This document shows positions 60,501 to 64,000 of a DNA stretch of 64,000 nt, in pieces. The stretch is from Synchiropus splendidus. Lineage: Eukaryota > Chordata > Actinopteri > Syngnathiformes > Callionymidae. The stretch covers positions 31,261,501-31,325,500 of the forward strand of contig NC_071335.1 in NCBI RefSeq assembly GCF_027744825.2, in the 5' to 3' direction. Position 1 is the first letter of the stretch. Each line of letters starts with the position of its first letter. The translations under genes and the position numbers were made by a program. The notes beneath the pieces are model-generated. The model did not search any database, had not been told where the DNA came from, and worked only from the letters and a program-made list of their open reading frames with translations.

Positions 60501-61589
60501 ATATAAGTGTTCAGCCAAACTGTCTAGAGACTTCAGTTTACATTGTCAGTCTGTTATACAATTCTGTTATTATTATTTAAAAAGCAAGCCTGAAATATAT
60601 ATAAAAAATTTAAATATTAAAATCTATTAATCTATTTAATCTAAATGTTAATAAAGACATTAACTTATTTGACAAACATGTATGTTATTATGTTCTCGAC
60701 TATTTATGCAGTATTGTAGAAAAACTAGTAAAAAAAAACATTGTATATTGAGTATTATTCAGTATTCAGCCAAACATTGTACATTTTATTCAGCTTCAGC
60801 TTCATTTTTGTTTTGTACTTCTTCATTCATTGGTTCCCATTGAGATGTGAAGGAAGTTTTACGGAATATAGTGAAGTAGGTTCTGTTGCCCACTGTTTTC
60901 AGTAAAATTGTGTTGTGTCTTTGGACTCCAAGAAAATGCTGTTTCAGTGGCTTTGGATGAAAGATCTAGGTTCTCTCTGTGTTGCAGGGCCTGCTTGTAG
61001 CCATTTTGTACTGTTTTGTCAACAAAGAGGTGAGAACCCCTTCACAACAACGTATACTTTTGGTGATTCAGCATCCATCTATCCATCACACTTTCAGTTG
61101 AGATTCTGGCAGATTCTGGACTTGGAGATCTAACGCCCGTCCCGCCTCCTGTGCTGATGCCTTATTCGGCAGGTGCAGTCAGAGATGCTGAAGAAGTGGA
61201 AGCGGTGGAAGCTAGGCAAAGACATCGATGAGGAGTATCGTCACACCTACAGCCAGACGCCTCACATGAAGAGCTGCAACGTCCCGGATCTCCATGACGA
61301 CAACCCCGGCGAGCCTAAATCTGACTTCCATATGAGCGCTCATATCAAAGCTCCCGACACTGGCACGACGTGCCCGGCGGCGCCCAGCCAGAGTCGGAGA
61401 TTAGTCGTCACCTACACAAACGGGATGGGCAAAGGACAGTGCACCAAGAGCAAAGTGGCCCGTCACTTCTCTTTCACGCAGCGCAGAGGCGCCACCTGTC
61501 ACAACAGTAGCACCGCAGATGATGTGTGTCTGGGAGAGCCAGCCCACGGCCACTCGCACGCCCTGGAGGGAGAGGAGACCACGGTCTGA
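48175..61589 (+). CDS. gcgr: Glucagon receptor (class B GPCR), 13 coding exons
   Basis: Plasma-membrane receptor for glucagon, signalling through Gs and cAMP. Exons: 48175-48228, 48317-48416, 48493-48600, 52102-52190, 52326-52432, 53161-53317, 54206-54365, 55853-55913, 56574-56643, 58362-58450, 58864-59008, 60988-61029, 61173-61589; all phases agree, giving 532 residues. Residues 1-18 are a signal peptide encoded by exon 1. The hormone-binding domain has the six class B cysteines (40, 55, 64, 78, 97, 111). The seven-helix part runs from about 128 to 396, with C210 and C280 able to form the loop disulfide, and [20 protein letters not shown] and [18 protein letters not shown] as class B signatures. 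The tail (397-532) is longer than in human GCGR (477 residues in all). RWKLGKD and the slc25a10 neighbour favour gcgr over glp1r or glp2r. Intron 2 has a GC donor. Exon 2 has a CAGCAG acceptor, so Gln19 may be optional. Confidence 0.95.
48660..49195 (-). mobile_element. LTR-like retroelement sequence in gcgr intron 3
   Basis: Read on the minus strand, this has a TATA-like CATATAAACT (about 49023-49033) and, about 90 bases on, AATAAA (48931-48936) followed by a U5-like stretch. That order is what an LTR has. A TGTAACTCCC start at 49195 would be its 5' end. A second stretch at 48660-48885, opening TGTTAACTCC, looks similar in kind and could be another LTR. No target duplication was found, so boundaries are tentative. 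Confidence 0.45.
49211..50070 (-). other. Possible retroelement remnant next to the LTR-like sequence
   Basis: A minus-strand frame (49211-49609, 132 codons) contains a strongly hydrophobic stretch and lies just 5' of the LTR-like block, where the last gene of a retroelement would be. A + strand frame of 187 codons (49506-50069) covers the same DNA, is Pro/Ser/Phe-rich and is probably its shadow. I cannot assign either to a family; stops break the minus-strand frame upstream. Confidence 0.25.
50830..51115 (+). mobile_element. LINE 3' end fragment in gcgr intron 3
   Basis: The translated piece [19 protein letters not shown] then [11 protein letters not shown] is the type of C-terminus seen in vertebrate CR1/L2/Rex-like reverse transcriptases. 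It is followed by GATAAATTTGATTCTGAATC and TTCTGA-like repeats, a common LINE 3' tail. 5'-truncated and non-functional. Confidence 0.6.
51249..51745. mobile_element. hAT-like element copy 2, right end missing
   Basis: Starts CAGTGATTCTTAACCAT and follows copy 1 (21014-21670) in order and orientation. It stops at ATGACA where a Tigger-like fragment begins, so the last third of the element is gone. Confidence 0.6.
51746..51968 (+). mobile_element. Tigger-like element fragment (copy 3)
   Basis: Matches the first 220 or so bases of the copy at 23717 (shared GACCCACGACGTGCTTTG, CGCAGCCTCTGTAT and TTTTTTCTTCATATTGAGGT). It abuts the broken hAT-like element directly, suggesting insertion followed by deletion. 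It lies in gcgr intron 3, 134 bases before exon 4. Confidence 0.65.
54966..54981 (+). promoter_or_regulatory. CTCF-like motif in gcgr intron 7
   Basis: CCTCCAGGGGGCGTAA matches the CTCF core with one weak position. Confidence 0.3.
56669..56768. repeat. (AT)n microsatellite left of the Tigger-like copy
   Basis: About 100 bases of TA repeat with a few interruptions in gcgr intron 9, running directly into the transposon end. It produces Tyr-Ile frames that are not genes. Confidence 0.9.
56769..57482 (-). mobile_element. Tigger/pogo-like non-autonomous element (copy 2)
   Basis: Same element as 23717-24433 but in opposite orientation, about 714 bp. Left end CAGTGGTACCTCGG; the right end (CCGAGACACCAC) is slightly decayed. 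It is flanked by TA within AT microsatellites on both sides. It carries a 139-codon minus-strand frame whose homologue is also open in copy 1; no transposase motif is present. Confidence 0.75.
57483..57609. repeat. (AT)n microsatellites right of the Tigger-like copy
   Basis: Pure TA run at 57483-57543 and a second one at 57584-57609, split by 40 bases of unique sequence. Confidence 0.9.
59198..59385. mobile_element. Possible short hAT-like MITE in gcgr intron 11
   Basis: Left AGGGGTCTCAAAGCGG and right TTGGGGACCCCTG are loosely inverted, as in small hAT-derived elements. No target duplication is clear. Confidence 0.35.
60036..60790. repeat. Possible old hAT-like repeat in gcgr intron 11
   Basis: Phrases TAGGAATGCGCCAAATATTC near 60036 and CAGTATTCAGCCAAAC near 60760 recall the ends of an abundant fish hAT family. 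The interior is too decayed to define, and intron 11 shows no coding exon besides the flanking ones. Confidence 0.25.
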
Positions 61590-61853
61590 TCCAGCCACAG
61601 AAGCCTTCTGGAGGTTCTCCACGTGATTTATGAAGAAAGAATGACGGGGCTCATTTTCTGTACGGGAAGTCATGTTTTTATCTCTGGAATCATGATTGAG
61701 TTTGGATCACTGCGCCTGGACAAGAAGCAGTTAACTTCAGCACTGGAGAAACCCTGCAGTGCTCTGATGTGTGAACAGTGTATGTGACGGCTGAAGACTT
61801 ACGTACCGTGCCCATTTCCGTCTCTCTTGTTAAAACGCTACTGCTATTTTTGT

Positions 61854-61868
<15 letters not shown>

Positions 61869-61885
<17 letters not shown>

Positions 61886-61886
61886 T
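61869..61886. repeat. (AT)n run in the gcgr 3' UTR
   Basis: Short TA run directly before the transposon end, preceded by an A-run. Confidence 0.85.
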
Positions 61887-62497
61887 TAGTGGTGGGACTT
61901 TAACAAGTTAATTCCGATTAATTTATTACAACAAAATAATTTAATTCAATTTAATTTAATTTAATTTAACAGTATACTTGTAAGTGCAGGAGCTCCTGGT
62001 CCACTGATCCCACTGATGCACAAGACACATGGCAGCTAGGATGATAACAACAACAACAAACATGGAGGAATCCCTGAACAAAAGCAGACAAAAGCAGAGA
62101 GTTTGCTTTTGTTCAGGGAGGTTTTTCGCTACACATTGGTCAGAGTTTCCACTACTCTGAATGTACTTGAAATTCTTCTACAATTGAAATTATTATACAA
62201 ATATTTCTAAGACATTAAAAGAGCTTTACTTTAAATGAGGTGATATAAAAACTTGAATGTAGCCACCGTCGTGATTTATTGTACTATTGTCAAACTGATG
62301 CAAAATAAACAATGTTTTGTTGTTTAAATGCATGTATGGGTCCATCACTCGATTCAGTAATATACCAAATTCATTGAAATAAAAAAATGTGGCTTCATGC
62401 GGCAAATATTCTTATACGATTAAAGTGCGATTAATTGACATTATTTCAGCACAAATTCTCTAATTAACTAGATTATTTTTTTAATTGAATCCCACCC

Positions 62498-62500
<3 letters not shown>
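61887..62500. mobile_element. MITE nested in an AT microsatellite downstream of gcgr
   Basis: Left end TAGTGGTGGGACTTTAA and right end, inverted, TAGGGGTGGGATTCAATTA are imperfect terminal repeats of a type common in teleost non-autonomous hAT elements. TA repeats lie on both sides, so the target was the microsatellite itself. Length 614 bp. It contains AATAAA at 62304-62309. Confidence 0.6.
62304..62309 (+). terminator. First AATAAA after the gcgr stop codon
   Basis: No AATAAA occurs between the stop (61589) and the transposon at 61887. This hexamer, 715 bases past the stop and inside the transposon, is followed by TGTTTTGTTGTTT, a fair GT-rich downstream element. Use as the gcgr poly(A) site is inferred. 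Confidence 0.4.

Positions 62501-62570
<70 letters not shown>
62501..62570. repeat. (AT)n microsatellite
   Basis: Uninterrupted TA repeat of about 70 bases, right flank of the nested element. Confidence 0.95.
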
Positions 62571-62576
<6 letters not shown>

Positions 62577-63931
62577 AACCAAACATGGAATGTTCCGTTC
62601 AGTGCAAAACCAATTTGAACAAATGAACATGTCACTTTACACATTGACAAATTTCTCATCACATTTCCTAAAACACAACAATGTTATGCAAACAACAGAA
62701 AGTAACTACCCTCATTCTTTTAATGTATAATAATAACCATAATAACAATAAGTAGTAGTCTAGCTATGATGCCAAATGAAGCAATTGAAGGCTCAGCAAA
62801 ATTCAGCCGAGCGTAGCCGAGCATTCGTCCAGCAACAGCACTTGGCTTCCTCCAAACAAAGTGAGCTTCTGCTGTTTCTTCGTTTCGGACAATATGTTCT
62901 GCACGGACAATGATTTGTTCAGTCGTTCAGTATGTGATGTGTTTTGTTGTTCAGGGCCAGCGCTCCACTAGCTTCGGTCGTACCTGCCTGACTTTCAACT
63001 GCTTTCGTGATGCGACAGAGAGACGCATAATTCTGCTACCGGCCCACTGCAGCAACGCAGTTATTTTGAAGTCTTCACCCTCAAATTTAGGCTTGGTCCC
63101 AAAAAAAGTACAAAAGTATAAGGTCCTCGCAAGGAGATGTTCTGTCCAGAAATGGTTCCCGAACTTAAGGATGAACCAGGTACAGTCACACACATACAAA
63201 TAGCGACATTCTTTGGCGGCCTCATTGAACCAGTCCCGTCCCACAGATTTGTGCTGTGATCGTGGACCAAAGTTCCAGGTTTCTTTCTTTTTTCTTTTTT
63301 TTTTTGCTATTGCTTAGTGAGGAAACTACAAACTGTTTTGCTGATTCACACTTTTTGTCCTTTGACATATCAGAGGTGGCTTTGTTGTCTCTATTATTTA
63401 TTTATACTGCTCGAAAATATTGATCGAATATTTTTAAGCCGAATGTGAACTACACTTGTGATTTGCCTCTTTCACTCCTAAACACTGAAAAAGAAAACCA
63501 AGAAGTCTCCAAGAGAGATGTATTACGCTCGGAGCGTCTTGTGAATTATTTGTATGGCATCGTACAGGTATGTAAGTCAATATGTGGTGATTCTCCAAGC
63601 CGCTCATGTTGACTGGTCTTTTTAAGATGGGCGTGAATGTGAATTTCTGCTCGATGTAAAATATATAAACAAGAACTATTGGTTCCTCATTGAAATGAGG
63701 ATTTAAAAACTTCATTTAATGTTGCCTTATTATTATTATTATTGTTATTATTATTGTGATTATGGTCTTATGGTGACACATGCTGTGGAATTGGACCGGG
63801 CTGCGGTGTTGATATTTTGTTAATAGAAGCCCTGAGGTTAACAGGAAAGCAAGCAGGCGATTATCACATTTCAAGAGTGGGCGAAGCTTTTCTGCTGCCC
63901 TTTTTTTTTGTTTGTTTGTTTTTGCTTCCAG
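62571..63931. other. Spacer after gcgr, nothing firm
   Basis: Two overlapping 97-codon frames at about 62910-63244 on opposite strands have no recognisable domain. TTA-type repeat at about 63725-63760. Confidence 0.4.
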
Positions 63932-64000
63932 CGCAGAACAGTTTTTGAGGACTGCGATGACGATGTTGAGAATAAGATTCAAACATGGCTTGAAGGAATG
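63932..64000 (+). CDS. Possible partial exon running off the window end
   Basis: A T-rich tract ending GCTTCCAG (acceptor at 63931) is followed by 23 open codons, RRTVFEDCDDDVENKIQTWL and three more, up to the last base. The charged, helix-like composition and the good acceptor look like a real internal exon, but I do not recognise the family and the donor is outside the window. A second possible acceptor (CGCAG) is five bases on. Confidence 0.35.

Noticed and set aside
62910..63244. Two 97-codon frames on opposite strands after gcgr, where human has MCRIP1
   Set aside because: Neither resembles MCRIP1 or any family I know; no paired splice sites.
1..64000. tRNA, rRNA, operons or bacterial-type defence systems
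   Set aside because: No cloverleaf, rRNA stretch or gene clusters of that type were seen; intron-split vertebrate genes dominate.

Overview
The window looks like nuclear DNA of a teleost fish, probably a percomorph (inference). Genes are split by GT-AG introns, most spacer is AT-rich and CpG-poor, and it is dense in fish-type MITEs, hAT and Tigger-like elements, decayed LINEs and (AT)n microsatellites. Three protein genes are supported, all on the + strand: a claudin with one coding exon (3112-3780), the mitochondrial dicarboxylate carrier slc25a10 (11 coding exons, 5520-13994, 286 aa) and a glucagon receptor gcgr (13 coding exons, 48175-61589, 532 aa). All exon junctions of the last two were joined by hand, and frame and phase agree throughout.

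Layout: 1-3.1 kb is spacer with a possible claudin 5' leader exon. The claudin and its poly(A) signals end by 4.25 kb. A CpG-rich promoter (about 5.04-5.6 kb) leads into slc25a10, which has a 4.5 kb first intron and a 2 kb last intron. From 14.6 to 48 kb I find no convincing coding exon. This stretch holds a duplicated segment around the slc25a10 3' end, a TCCA-rich tandem tract, at least six transposon copies with readable ends, a decayed LINE, and an isolated CpG-rich block at 26.34-26.52 kb ending in a good splice donor. That block is my best candidate for the gcgr promoter and untranslated first exon. The gcgr body (48-61.6 kb) has three repeat-rich introns. Its 3' side runs into a transposon sitting in an AT microsatellite. 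The last 69 bases may be the start of another exon.

Functional picture: slc25a10 next to gcgr, in the same order and orientation, matches the known arrangement at human 17q25.3, which supports calling the receptor gcgr rather than a glp1r/glp2r paralogue. The two genes act separately: one exchanges dicarboxylates across the inner mitochondrial membrane, the other is the hormone receptor that raises hepatic glucose output. The claudin is a tight-junction protein and is not part of that human neighbourhood.

I see no prokaryotic-type system, CRISPR array, tRNA or rRNA. The most unusual signals are two short GC-AG introns, a NAGNAG acceptor in gcgr, transposons nested in AT microsatellites (one apparently holding the first gcgr poly(A) signal), and full-length inverted Tigger-like copies 32 kb apart.
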